This document shows, piece after piece, positions 22,301 to 35,938 of a stretch of DNA of 64,000 bases. A program made the translations under genes and the position numbers. The stretch comes from Syngnathus acus. Lineage: Eukaryota; Chordata; Actinopteri; Syngnathiformes; Syngnathidae. Positions within the stretch are counted from its first letter, which is position 1, and each line of letters starts with the position of its first letter. The notes under the pieces were generated by a model. That model did not search any database and was not told the origin of the DNA. It saw only the letters and a list, made by a program, of their open reading frames with translations. The stretch is from assembly GCF_901709675.1 (NCBI RefSeq), contig NC_051088.1, positions 16,854,193-16,918,192 of the forward strand, given 5' to 3'.

Positions 22301-24795
22301 AAAATGAGCAAGCGCTCGCTGTGACATAACAGCGACTACATATTCCACATCCCATTGGGTGGCTCCGGTCCGATTTCGGCAGGATTGAAGCGAGCGTACG
22401 TGGAATGCGAACGAGGTTACCTTGACAACCGCCGCATTTTCCGGGGCCTCCAGCAAAGCCTGCTGGGAAGGCGGCAGCAGTGGCGGAGGTAGTTTGGGCT
22501 CATCCTGAGCTTGCAGGCAGCAGAAGAGCGCTTTGAAGACATTACAACTCCGAGGCTGCTTCAGGGCCGAGCGGCTCACCTGGCCTGCCACACAAGCGCA
22601 GAGGAAAACATTTATTTCACTCAAATGTCATTGCAGTAAACTTTGTCAACACATTATTGTTCAAATAAAATAAGCATCTTTATTTTGTTCGATAAATTAC
22701 AACAACACAATGCAACTCCAAGAACAAATATTGCCACGTGAAGCATTCGTTTTAAGAAAATGGAAAATAGCTTAAAATACTGAAGAAGGTCCAGAGTAGT
22801 TTTGGGCCCTTGTATTTTTTTTTCCCAAAAGCTGCTTTGCATCTAGAATCTCTACGCCATCACGTGTCTGTCAAGTATGTTCTGTTTGATATTTGGTAGA
22901 ATGCAGGAATTTGCAAATGTCCACATCAGCCATCCGGCTTATTTACATTCTTCCTGATTTCCCGCACAGAATGCAACAACATAGAAATGACAAGTTTTAA
23001 GGTCCACTGTAATTTTGCGCTCTTCCTTTTGTCCCCCTGAGCTCTATATTTATTCATTTGTGAAAGCATAATGAGGAGCTTGAGGATTTCCGCTCTCACC
23101 TCCACAATCTTTTGATATGTATAAATTGTCAAGAGTTTTTTTTTTTATCTTGGTGAATTATAATACTAGCAATTTCCACCCCTTTATTGAAAAACTGGAC
23201 AATACTTCAAATGGCTAGTGTAGAAAAAGCAAAAATATGACTGGATTGTGATTCAGTTCCCCATTTGATTCATAACAGGTTAGCAAATCCGCAAAAATGT
23301 CGATAGTTGTTTTCCAAAGTAAAAACAGATGTTTGCAAATATCTTATTTGGATGAAACACAAAGATAACCAGTCTGCTTTCATGGAGGACGACAGCAATT
23401 GGAGAATATTTACGGTGGAGAGGCTGCTACTTAGTTAAACAAGGTCTCAAAATAGTTATTGATAAATTTGATGATTAACAGATGAATTGTTGCATATCTA
23501 CGATCGACGTTGCTTATGAGGGTCAGCGCGTGCCTTCTGCATGCAGAATAACACGGCCTGCGTGAAATCTGCTTTTACTGCCTCTGCCGCTGCTGCTGGA
23601 AATGGCCGGCACAGGTTATATAATCACGAAGGGCGGGAAAACCTACACTCACTTTAGAGCACTACCTTACACAGACAGAAAGCATTCCGAGCGAGGCCTT
23701 TTCAAGGCTGCCTGGCAGCCATTCTGTCGTCGGACCTAGCCTTGGTCACACCTCCACGGGCTTTGGCTTTTGACTATGGATCGTGGGACAAGCCTAAAGT
23801 CACAACAAAAAAATTGGGCATCACATCCCTGAGATGTGGAAGCTTCCAGTGGATCATCAAGCTTCCTGGAAAGAGGAACCGATGATAAACGGGCCAAAAG
23901 TGTGCCAGTGCAGCTCAGGAAGGGGAAGAACGTTTTCTTACTCGGCAGAATGAGGACGTAGTGTTACACAACTCCGTGCTTGAGGAGACAAACAAAAATC
24001 CTCATATGTTGATCCACACATGCAAATACACTGGCAGATTTCCCCCCCCCCCCCCCCAATTCACTACGACCTTATCGTCTAATTAATCATATCTCCTAAA
24101 CCAACATAATTGGCACTGACTAATTGTATCTTATATTTTTGGGCGTGTGCAGGGGGGGGGGGGGGGGGGTCTGCTGTTTGAACGCCCCCCCCCTCTCCAA
24201 TCTCAATACACATTCTCCAGTAACATCGAGATTATATACGGTGCATTTTGGCGTTATGCAAACGCAACCGCTACGCCCCCCCCCCCCCCCTCCCCAGAAT
24301 GCGACCCAAACTGCCGAACTGCGTTCGAAAAGGGAGCAAAGCGAGCCTGTTGTTGTGCACTCGTGTTTTTCCTGCTAGTGGCAAAATGAAGGGCTGCTGC
24401 CAAACAAGCTGCAACCTGACACTCTCAAATACTCGAGCAGCTTTTGTTTCTTGGCCAACAAACTCCAGCAGCGATAATCAAACATCAACACATCTGACAC
24501 TTGAAGTTCGAATTTCAGTTTAAATGCGACACTAATTCAAACGTACAACAAGCGTCATTTTTATTTTCGCCATTAACGTTGTAGTTGGACTGCTTTATTG
24601 ACTTGAATTCCACATCTGCTTGTGATGTTTTTTTTATGTTACAGCTGTCAATCAAGCGCACACTGATTCAACGTAGTGGGACAACAACAACAGTCGCAGA
24701 GAAAGATAATCTGAACGGTTCAAAGTAGTCTCACCTGTTTTGGGGGACACTTGGACGTCTTCTTTGTGCACTTGGGTGATAACAGAACTTTCCAT
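19339..24795 (-). CDS. ctdsp2: CTD small phosphatase 2 (SCP2-type nuclear phosphatase)
   Basis: Coding exons in transcript order are 24795-24735, 22584-22421, 21209-21108, 20678-20622, 19960-19868, 19755-19570 and 19464-19339. They sum to 789 bp (262 aa) with consistent phases. The enzyme removes phosphate from serine 5 of the RNA polymerase II C-terminal repeat and helps silence neuronal genes outside neurons. The catalytic motif [10 protein letters not shown] (DXDX(T/V)) is in exon 3. Also seen are the start [14 protein letters not shown], the palmitoylation-type [10 protein letters not shown] block, and the core runs [20 protein letters not shown] and [20 protein letters not shown]. Tyrosine in YVDEF and the HQGC run favour CTDSP2 over CTDSP1. 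The paralog call is also supported by mir-26a in the intron between exons 4 and 5. Family is certain; the exact paralog is very likely. Confidence 0.95.
20300..20390 (-). ncRNA. mir26a: microRNA miR-26a precursor (mir-26a-2 type), intronic in ctdsp2
   Basis: The 22 bases at 20353-20374, read on the minus strand, equal the mature miR-26a-5p sequence as I recall it (beginning TTCAAGTAATCC). At 20315-20336 the minus strand gives the partner arm CCTATTCTTGATTACTTG..., which is the 3p arm of the mir-26a-2 type. The two arms pair across a loop of about 16 bases, and flanking bases extend the stem. The hairpin is on the same strand as ctdsp2, in the intron between the exons at 20678-20622 and 19960-19868. 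This is the arrangement known for vertebrate miR-26 genes in CTDSP introns, so it is expected to be processed from the host transcript. Confidence 0.97.
21286..21307. repeat. (GT)n microsatellite
   Basis: Eleven uninterrupted GT dinucleotides lie in the ctdsp2 intron upstream of exon 3. Confidence 0.9.
22585..24734 (-). other. ctdsp2 intron 1 (about 2.15 kb)
   Basis: This is non-coding sequence between the first two coding exons. It contains homopolymer tracts: C at about 24042-24058, G at about 24152-24168 and C at about 24277-24290, all within 250 bases. No additional exon or RNA gene was recognised. Confidence 0.5.
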
Positions 24796-25560
24796 CGGAC
24801 AATCACGGAGCCCTCAAAATCCTCAAATCCTGTCCCCGGGCACTGACGGGCACCCCTCATTGGCTTCTGTCTTCGCGGTTCCGATCCAGCCGATGATTCG
24901 CCGAGCTCGCCTGTCACTGGCGTCTCTCCCGCCTGCGTGGCTTGACTACTGTCTTTCTGTCGATCTATCCTTCTCCAACGCTTATTCAGTTTTTTTTTCC
25001 TTTGCAGAAGGAAAGTGCTCAATTCGGAACCGCTTTTCGGGGCTCTCTGGACACGACTTTTCGGCGGTGTTGCGAGCGAGCTAGGGGAGGGGGGGGGGGG
25101 GGCTTCCTGGTCGTCCCGTGGCCGCCGAGTCGTCACTTTTGCAGCAGCAGCAGCAGCAGCAGCGCCAGCAGTGGCGGCGTCAACATGGAGTAGAATCCAG
25201 CAGGCGCAAGCGAGCCGACGAGGAAAACAAGCGAGGAAGTGGGGCAAGCCAGGCCGGTTTCAAGCTACCCCTTACTACACATAAACAACATCGGCCGGAC
25301 GCGCTCCGAGGGCCCTGAAAAGACCCGCACCTCGAAGCTACACTTTGCTCTCAAGTGCAAAAAGTCCACCCCAGGACCAAATGACATAAATACGACTTTA
25401 GTCAAATAGCCCACGCGTTGTTTTTGTACGGTTGGCACTCGGCGGGTGCCCTAAAACCGACTACCTTTTCTGATTGGACAAGCCATAGCGAGGGGGCGTG
25501 GTTGAGGCATTCCTCCCAGGCCTGCACGCGTCACATTCCAGCCCGACGACGAGATGCTTT
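24796..25560 (-). promoter_or_regulatory. ctdsp2: GC-rich 5' leader and promoter region of ctdsp2
   Basis: The sequence just upstream of the ctdsp2 start is rich in G, C and CpG. It includes a short trinucleotide run (GCA on the plus strand, 25141-25163). An inverted CCAAT box (CTGATTGG) is at 25471-25478. The layout suggests a CpG-island type promoter; the exact start is not visible. Long open frames here are by-products of the base composition. Confidence 0.45.
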
Positions 25561-25724
25561 CATTCGCTAACTTGATTATAACGTCCAAAAATAAACGAAT
25601 AAACAAACGACGATCGATGGTCAGTCAGCCATCCATCATAATCACTTTCTCATCTCTTTCATTTTGTGTGCACATTTATTAATCCATCAATTTATCAACC
25701 ACCCTAAAGATGGACAGCAAATGC

Positions 25725-29010
<3,286 letters not shown>

Positions 29011-29016
29011 TTTATT
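29011..29016 (-). terminator. slc11a2: Candidate poly(A) signal of slc11a2
   Basis: TTTATT on the plus strand reads AATAAA on the minus strand, about 515 bases downstream of the slc11a2 stop. No CAGTG loop core of an iron-responsive element is present on the minus strand between here and the stop. Confidence 0.35.
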
Positions 29017-29530
29017 CAGTGTATTTTTTTACCCATATTTTAAAGTTTCACTCATATAGTACTTCAACGAACAATTTATGCATGTTAGGTGCAGGCATTA
29101 TTTTTGTGGCAATTCATACATTCAACACTCGGCTTGACACATAATCAGGAGTTGAAGCCGATCATCGATCAGCAAACTGAAAATAAAAATCCGATCAGAA
29201 GATGGACCAATCTGTCCAATCGATTTAAAACAATTCATTCGATAACTGTTCCGTCGACCCTCGCTATTCCCAGACAATTGGGACCGGCCCTGCCCACGAA
29301 TAGAGATATATAAGATATATATAGTGAGATTTAAATAACTGACGCCCATTGAAATGTATTGAGAAAAGGTAATGACAAACCTGAAAACGACGATAAACAT
29401 ACATTGAAAATGAAATATATACTATATATGTATTTTTTGACTGTATATGCTATGAAATTTTACCAGAGATGTGCAGTTCAACATCACCTGTGAGGCGACC
29501 TTTGACCTGCTTAAATATGCACGCATTCCT

Positions 29531-32500
29531 TCAGGACTCAAACTCCAGCTGCGGCTCAATAAGGACGGCAGCGTCGTTCCTTCTGCGGCCGCTTGGATCC
29601 AGGCAGTGCACACCTAGAGCAATCAGGCACAACCACGCCTGCACAAACAAGAGAGCAGCAATAAATAGTCCTAGTTTAAAATAGTTTTTGCACCTTGCAT
29701 TTCTACTTATAGTTGGGGATGAAGAATGAACCCCGGATTCTCACTCTTATTTCATTTTGTTGAGTGACATTGTCCTATCAAAAAAAAAAAAAAAAAAAAA
29801 AAAAAGACAAATGGCGAATGTTACCTACCAAGTATCCCACAAATGCCAGATAGGCTACAGACAGGAAGGCAGTCAGCACGTAGAGCCACACATGGCTGAG
29901 CGTTGATACGTAAAGCACCACAAAGTACATATTGATGGCACACACCACCAAGATGACCAGGGCGCCCCAGATCTTAAAAAACCTGCCAAAACAACATGGA
30001 CTCAGAGTTTGCTTCCAAGCAGACGCAATCTAATCAATGTTGATGGTGGCGGCGGCGGTGGCGAACTCACAATCCATTGGCAAAGTCCTTCATGAGGGAC
30101 GGCAAACTGGTGAAAGTTAGGATGGGGATGAGGGCAAACGGAAGCTGTGTGACACAAAGAAACTTTATTCGGACAAAGAGAGGTTCATGCACGCTTATAA
30201 AAGTTTTTTTTTTCTTTTTCCTGTTTGCAGGTCCTGTTTAATCTAATCTACAGTAAAACAATGCAAGATAATCGGGATAGACCTAATTACAAACCAGAAA
30301 TTGGTTTAAAAAAACTGACTTGTACTGTTCACATTGCATTAAGAAAATAAATCAGATGAACATGGCATACCTAAAAAGGTTATAGTGCATTTTAGGTTTA
30401 TCCTGAAATTTCACCCAATATTGCCACTTTTTAAGGGAGGACTCTGTGTATAGGACCAAAACAAAACCTACTTTACTCCCATCACATGTTAGAAGAACGG
30501 AAGATAGAAAATGTGCTACTCAGCTGCTCCACTAGGGTGAGTTGCATTTTAGCGAAGCGCGACCTGCATGCTCTGCAGCACGTTGAGGAAGTCATTCATG
30601 CCAGTCAGATGTTGCACGTCCTGAAAGATGGCAACCAGCAGCGTGGGCACGATGGCCAGGGAGCGGGTCAGCGACACCCGAGCGAAGCGAGACCAGCGCA
30701 AGTTTAAGAAACCCTGCGGAATTAAAAGACGCCGTCATTCACGACTGTGCAAACGAGAAAAATATTTGTCACAACGCTCGGCTTGTGCACTGACCTCCAT
30801 GACAAACTGGCCCGAGTACGTTCCCGTCATGGTGGAGCTCTGACCGGCCGCCAGGATGCCAACAGCCCAGATGTAGAGGGCCGCTGGCCCAAAGAAACAA
30901 CCCAGTACCACTCCCTGAACACAAACAGAGGCCTCAAGTTGCAACTCTGAGCTCAAGTTTAGTGTCAAACTAAATATAAAATGAAGAGAATTACACATTT
31001 AGGGCTGTCATCATTAAATATTTTTAGAATCTATTGTCTTGAAATTTGCTTGAAAATTACAGATATATACCCCTTTGTAGATGTCCACTTCTAGAGTGTG
31101 GTTGTTGAGTGGAAACAAGTGTGAGTGAGGACTCCCTGTTTGGTTGCAAACGTGATTCTGAAATAAAAACGGCAAACAACTGCAGGAAAGAATCCAGAGA
31201 AAAGCAGAGAAAGGCACCTCAAGTTCAAAGAGGAGAAACTCACCACTTGCACATTTGTGCGGTCGTAGAAGGCCTCTGCAAAGATGGCCACCACAAACAC
31301 GTTAATGATGAAGGACACCAACAAGGCTATGCAGGACTCGATGAAGAAGTACTTGTTGGCCTCACTAATCTGATTCTTGCTCGACCGATCCACTTCTCGA
31401 GACTGAAAAAGACATTTGTAACCACCCGCCGGTTAGTTGCTGCGCCTTCACAGGAAACAAGAGCATCCACGTCGACGTTCACCTTGACGAGAGCAGAGTG
31501 AAGGTAAATGTTGTGGGGCATGATGACAGCTCCCACGATGCCCACCGCCTGCCCGAGTTGGACGGCGTCGCAGTCTTTGCAATATGGCACGAACATCCCC
31601 ATCAGCAGCTGGCTCTGGTCTGGACTCACGGTCACGTACTGGTGGAAAGGAGGAGAAGAGAGCGACGTACGACTGCCTTGTCAATCTCTCAGTCACCAGC
31701 CCAAGCAAATTCAAATGTCAACAGCATAACTAGTCAACGTTCCCTTTATTTGGAACCATCATCAACATAGTGCAATGAACCTGCTGTTAAATTTGAAGAT
31801 TTTGATTTCATGGGACCATTTATGTACTTATTGTTGTCAAATAGAACCGGAAGCAAAATGTACATAAATGTTTGTACCTCATATCCAAACGTGATGGCCA
31901 TAATAGTGATCAGCAAACCGAAAAAGAGTTCCAACCTCCTCAGTCCTGCATGACGAGCAGACAAATTTTGTTCCAAGCACATGTCGTCCGGCATATTTTG
32001 ACAACAAAATCACTTACCGTACTTGTCTAAAAAGAGGAAGCCAAACGTGTCGATGATTGTGATAAGGACGCCAGCCCACAATGGAATCCTGTCAGCAATC
32101 GTAGCAACGAGAGCGCTAGGCCACAATTTGAGGAAAAAGTCCAATGTTTTTGCACGAGTTCACACCTGCCGGATGAGAGGAGATTAAAGGCGATGGCGCA
32201 GCCAATCACCTCCTGCATGTCGGAGCCGATGATAGCCAACTCCACCATCAACCACAGGATGACGCGTGGCACCTGCACACATGCCGCAAATGCAAAAGTC
32301 TCCCCACTTAGCGAGTGCAGCAAATATACAGAAATACTAATGCAGCTGAGATATTGTGTGGTCTCTCACGGTGTGGTAGTGGCGATGGCAGACTTGGGCC
32401 AGGTGCATCCCGGTGACCACGCCCAGCCGGGCTGCCAGCCTCTGCAGAAGCAGGCCGATGATGGTGGCCCCCAGCAACACCCACAGAAGCTGACAAACAG

Positions 32501-34475
32501 GTCCAAAACTATCATTGTTGAGCCTCCAGATCGGTAAATTCAACTTCTGAAGCCATTTTCATTGAGGAACAATAACTGAACAACTCACCTGTGTCTTTTT
32601 GGATGCCACAAGATGGCACCAAAGACCTTTTAAAGTATGAATATTTACAAATAAAGCGAGCGAGTGTGGACAAGTGACACATCTCAACTGAGAAACAAGA
32701 TTTGTATATCGCGAGGAGCTAACTTTAGCCTGGGTTGGAAGTGGAAGTCTTACATCAGGTGAATTGTTTTTCCAAATCCATCAAATCCAATAAGTTGTCT
32801 GTGCAACTGACATCTGCAAAACATGCAAAAGCCATTTCCTCCTTGCTGGGGTGAATGGGGACCATGACAATGCGTAGCCCCCTTTTTTTTTTTTAGCAGG
32901 CTTTGCTCTTCTGCATATGTCAGATCGATCTGTTTTTTCTACATTTAATCATGTTATTTTTACGTCTCATGTAAAAGGCTTTTGAAATGACTGTTTGGAT
33001 TAATTTGTGGTATTTTCTGCTTGTGGTAAATGTAAACTATTCATATAGGTAATTCTAAATATTGTTTTGGGGGGGGGGGTCTATTGCTTGCAGAGCCAAT
33101 AGGGGCTCAGTCCCGAACCCCTGAGGATAAGTAGTTAAGTAGTGTAGTCGACTGCTACTTCTTAGATAACTTTTAAAAAATCTTTCCAGGTATTGAGTCT
33201 TTCAAAAAGAAGATCTGTACCTTAAAACCAGCCTTTGCTCCAGACTGAAGGTCCGACTCGATGTTTCCCGGGTCCAGATAGGCGATGCTCATCAGGAAAC
33301 CGGGACCGGTGAAGGCCCACAATTTCCGCAGACTAAAGCCCCTCTGCTGTTCAGAGGAACATGTACAGAACCCCAGATATGACATGGGGACTTTTTTTCC
33401 CCCATCATATTCAATGACATTCAAATTGTTAATTTGTATTTTGTGCTCACATCAAACATAATTTGTGGTCACAAATGAATAATCCTGTTTTTACAACCCA
33501 GACATGACAGCTGTGTTATTCATGCCATAATGATATCGATTACCTCAGTGTCCTCTTGGGGTACAGGGACCCTCTCCTCCAAATAAGTACCAGAAGTGGC
33601 TCCATAGTCAGGACTGTGGAGGAAGGCACCCTGGTGTGTGTGTCCGGTCTGGATCACAAACTTGTTTCCGCAAACGGCAGCCTCTGAATTGTCTGTCACA
33701 TGCACAAATTAATTTAGTCTGCCTTTTATCATAGGTGATCTCAATGCAACAATTGAGCATCTTCTACGTTTTTAAAGGCATAAACTTTATGTCATGTCTG
33801 TCTTGCCATTACATCATCCACCTTTTGCCATAGTAAGGGTATCAAAGTACCTTAAAGAGGTAAAGTAAGGAGGTCCGAATTTTGGTAAGTTGACAACACT
33901 AAACAATAATCACCCATTATTGAAGTGTTACATGATGATGTTAAAAAAAATGCCACCTTGTGTGTTGCCATCTTGTGGTTCATCATTGGAACCACTGGGC
34001 GGCAAAGAGGAGGCGTGCAGATTCTCAGGTGGGGGGTCCCTTGCCCTGGCTGGAAGAACAAAGGTAATCCTTATCAACGTTAACTTCAACACATGCACGC
34101 ACACACACGCAAAAAAATGGCTACAGTATATGCTGACATTCGTCAACGCATAAGCGATGCACCAAAACCAACATGCATTGTTGTCTTCTCTAACAACCCA
34201 AATTCTGTCATCTGGCCATACTAAATGTAAACAAATGATTCCAGTGAATTTTCACACATCTTCAGTGATTTACTGAAAACTCACCTATTTGCAGTTATAT
34301 TTTATAACAAGCTGCAACAAGATGGCGCGGAAGTCTTGGCAAATATAAAAGTGGAAAACGGTGGCAACAAGTACCTGGAAGTCATACATCTCACCAGTGT
34401 TCACCTGCATCTTTGCTCTTTGCTCCTCATGAATTCACTTATTGATTTGGGGACTTTGCTCTCTGAAATGCCCAT
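29531..34475 (-). CDS. slc11a2: Natural resistance-associated macrophage protein 2 / DMT1 iron transporter
   Basis: Exons in transcript order: 34475-34405 and 34045-33957 (both tentative), then 33692-33544, 33346-33221, 32489-32370, 32272-32166, 32088-32018, 31945-31878, 31638-31483, 31402-31244, 31157-31071, 30914-30795, 30713-30564, 30144-30071, 29982-29829 and 29638-29531. The sum is 1809 bp (about 602 aa). The protein is a proton-coupled Fe2+/Mn2+ symporter of endosomal and apical membranes. The metal-binding helix-1 motif [10 protein letters not shown] and the helix-6 motif MPHN are intact. So is the family transport motif in [20 protein letters not shown]. Two N-glycosylation sequons (NQT, NHT) lie in the loop encoded at 31157-31071. 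The C-terminus ([18 protein letters not shown]) differs from the mammalian tails. The core from 33346 is certain. The two most N-terminal exons and the start are guesses based on phase; an alternative acceptor 4 bases upstream (34049) exists. Confidence 0.94.
29780..29804. repeat. Poly(A) run in slc11a2 last intron
   Basis: About 25 consecutive A on the plus strand (T on the sense strand), a few dozen bases from the donor at 29828. On the sense strand it is a long pyrimidine tract after the donor. Confidence 0.85.
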
Positions 34476-35402
34476 GATGGTGCCAACGGCCCGGTTTTCA
34501 TGACAAGGAGCTACATACAGTAAAATGTTGACGTGACAACTATAAAAATCTTTAGTGTATAGCCGTGCTCGGTCCTTTCACAGTAGTGTCATATATTTTA
34601 CAACAGATACTCATTAGCAATAGGTCTTGAATATACAGTTGCCCCCTCTAATGTTTGCTAATTTTACAAGTTGTAATTTGGTATTCTTTTATCACATGTA
34701 CGTTTCCAAACTTCATTGAACATCATTTTAAATTTGAAAAATGTCACAGCACACCCCCAATCTTAAATGTTACCAAAAAAATGAAAATAATGATGATCTC
34801 ATTTTAATTTATTCAGATATTTGGTTAATAGTTAATATGGACCTGTTTAGTGGAACTTTGTAATTAGTCTGTTGCATAAATGGCAAGAGGTGGACACGCA
34901 AGCCTGTTATGAAAGTTTCCTTCTTTCACATACAAGTTAAATGATCAGGGTAATTATCAAGCTTCAACAGAATTTGCTGATGAGCTGATCACTGACATAG
35001 ATAGATGGAAAAAATGGGAATATTTTCCATCCCTAATGATCTGGACCATGGATTGGAATAGCTGCTTAAATGCATCTATTGAAAATAATTGAATGAAAAA
35101 TATGAAAACAGAATTTTACATTTTGTATTTTGTTTTGAAATAGTTGGCTAGTGTATTATAATTAAATTAAAAATGGGAAAAAATCGGACATAATCTTTCA
35201 TATGATTATGAAATAATGTTTCATAAAATAAACAATTTCACGTTTCTTTCCAACAGATTCAAAATCAAATGTCACCCTTGAGCACAAATTATTCCCAACT
35301 TCTAGATTATAAATAGAACATAGGCTCGCTCCAGTAGTCAATCAAAAACAATTCCTCTGATCTAAATAGGGGGAAGGAGAAAAACGGCATGTGCATCTTT
35401 AT

Positions 35403-35512
35403 GGAAAAGCAAACTCACCTGATCGAGAAAGGCACGTTCCGAATAAATGCCAGATTCTTTGTTGCTTCTGTTAAACGGTGAAATATTTAACTTTCGTAGT
35501 AGAAGAGGTGGT
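35403..35512 (-). promoter_or_regulatory. slc11a2: Candidate slc11a2 non-coding first exon A
   Basis: On the minus strand a GT-AG type donor (GATCAG/GTGAGT) ends a possible exon at 35419. The preceding bases contain no ATG, so it would be untranslated. The block is similar to the one at 35683-35795, sharing AAAGCAAACTCACCT and a TTCCGAA...TGCC core. Mammalian SLC11A2 has two alternative first exons, so a leader-exon role is plausible. This is an inference; no transcript is available. Confidence 0.4.
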
Positions 35513-35682
35513 TGAGTTTAGAAATCCCTAAACCTGATCCTAACCCCGAGTAAAACGTTTTCCCACTTTCTTGACGAACAATGAACTAAGTAAGGTTCAA
35601 GTCGTCAGCCAAAACGTTTTCCTCTCTTGTTCAATTTGTGACTGACAGATATAGTGGAAAGACGGCAAAAAGGAAAAGTATT

Positions 35683-35795
35683 AGAAAGCAAACTCACCTG
35701 GTCGGAGGAAGGAGAACATTCCGAACAACTGCCGGATTGTTTGTTATTTCTGGTTAGGCGGGGACATTTTGAGTTTCGGAGGAGGAGGAAGTATA
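35683..35795 (-). promoter_or_regulatory. slc11a2: Candidate slc11a2 non-coding first exon B (duplicate of A)
   Basis: This is a second copy of the block at 35403-35512, about 280 bases further upstream, with the same strong donor (GACCAG/GTGAGT) after base 35698 on the minus strand. The copies look roughly 70% alike by eye. The conserved donor in a diverged copy suggests selection, but old duplication without function is possible. Confidence 0.4.
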
Positions 35796-35849
35796 AGTTG
35801 AAAGTGAGTTGAGTTTGGACCTCGGCCCTGAGTCCAGGTGCCCCCCCCG

Positions 35850-35850
<1 letters not shown>

Positions 35851-35937
<87 letters not shown>
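35851..35937. repeat. (CA)n microsatellite, about 43 copies
   Basis: An uninterrupted dinucleotide array directly upstream of the candidate slc11a2 leader exons. A C8 run precedes it. Confidence 0.97.

Positions 35938-35938
<1 letters not shown>

Noticed and set aside
24720-25247. 175-codon minus-strand open frame over the ctdsp2 first exon and leader
   Set aside because: It is in a different frame from the recognised start [13 protein letters not shown], begins at a non-ATG codon, and has only low-complexity alanine/proline content. It comes from base composition and the CAG-type run.
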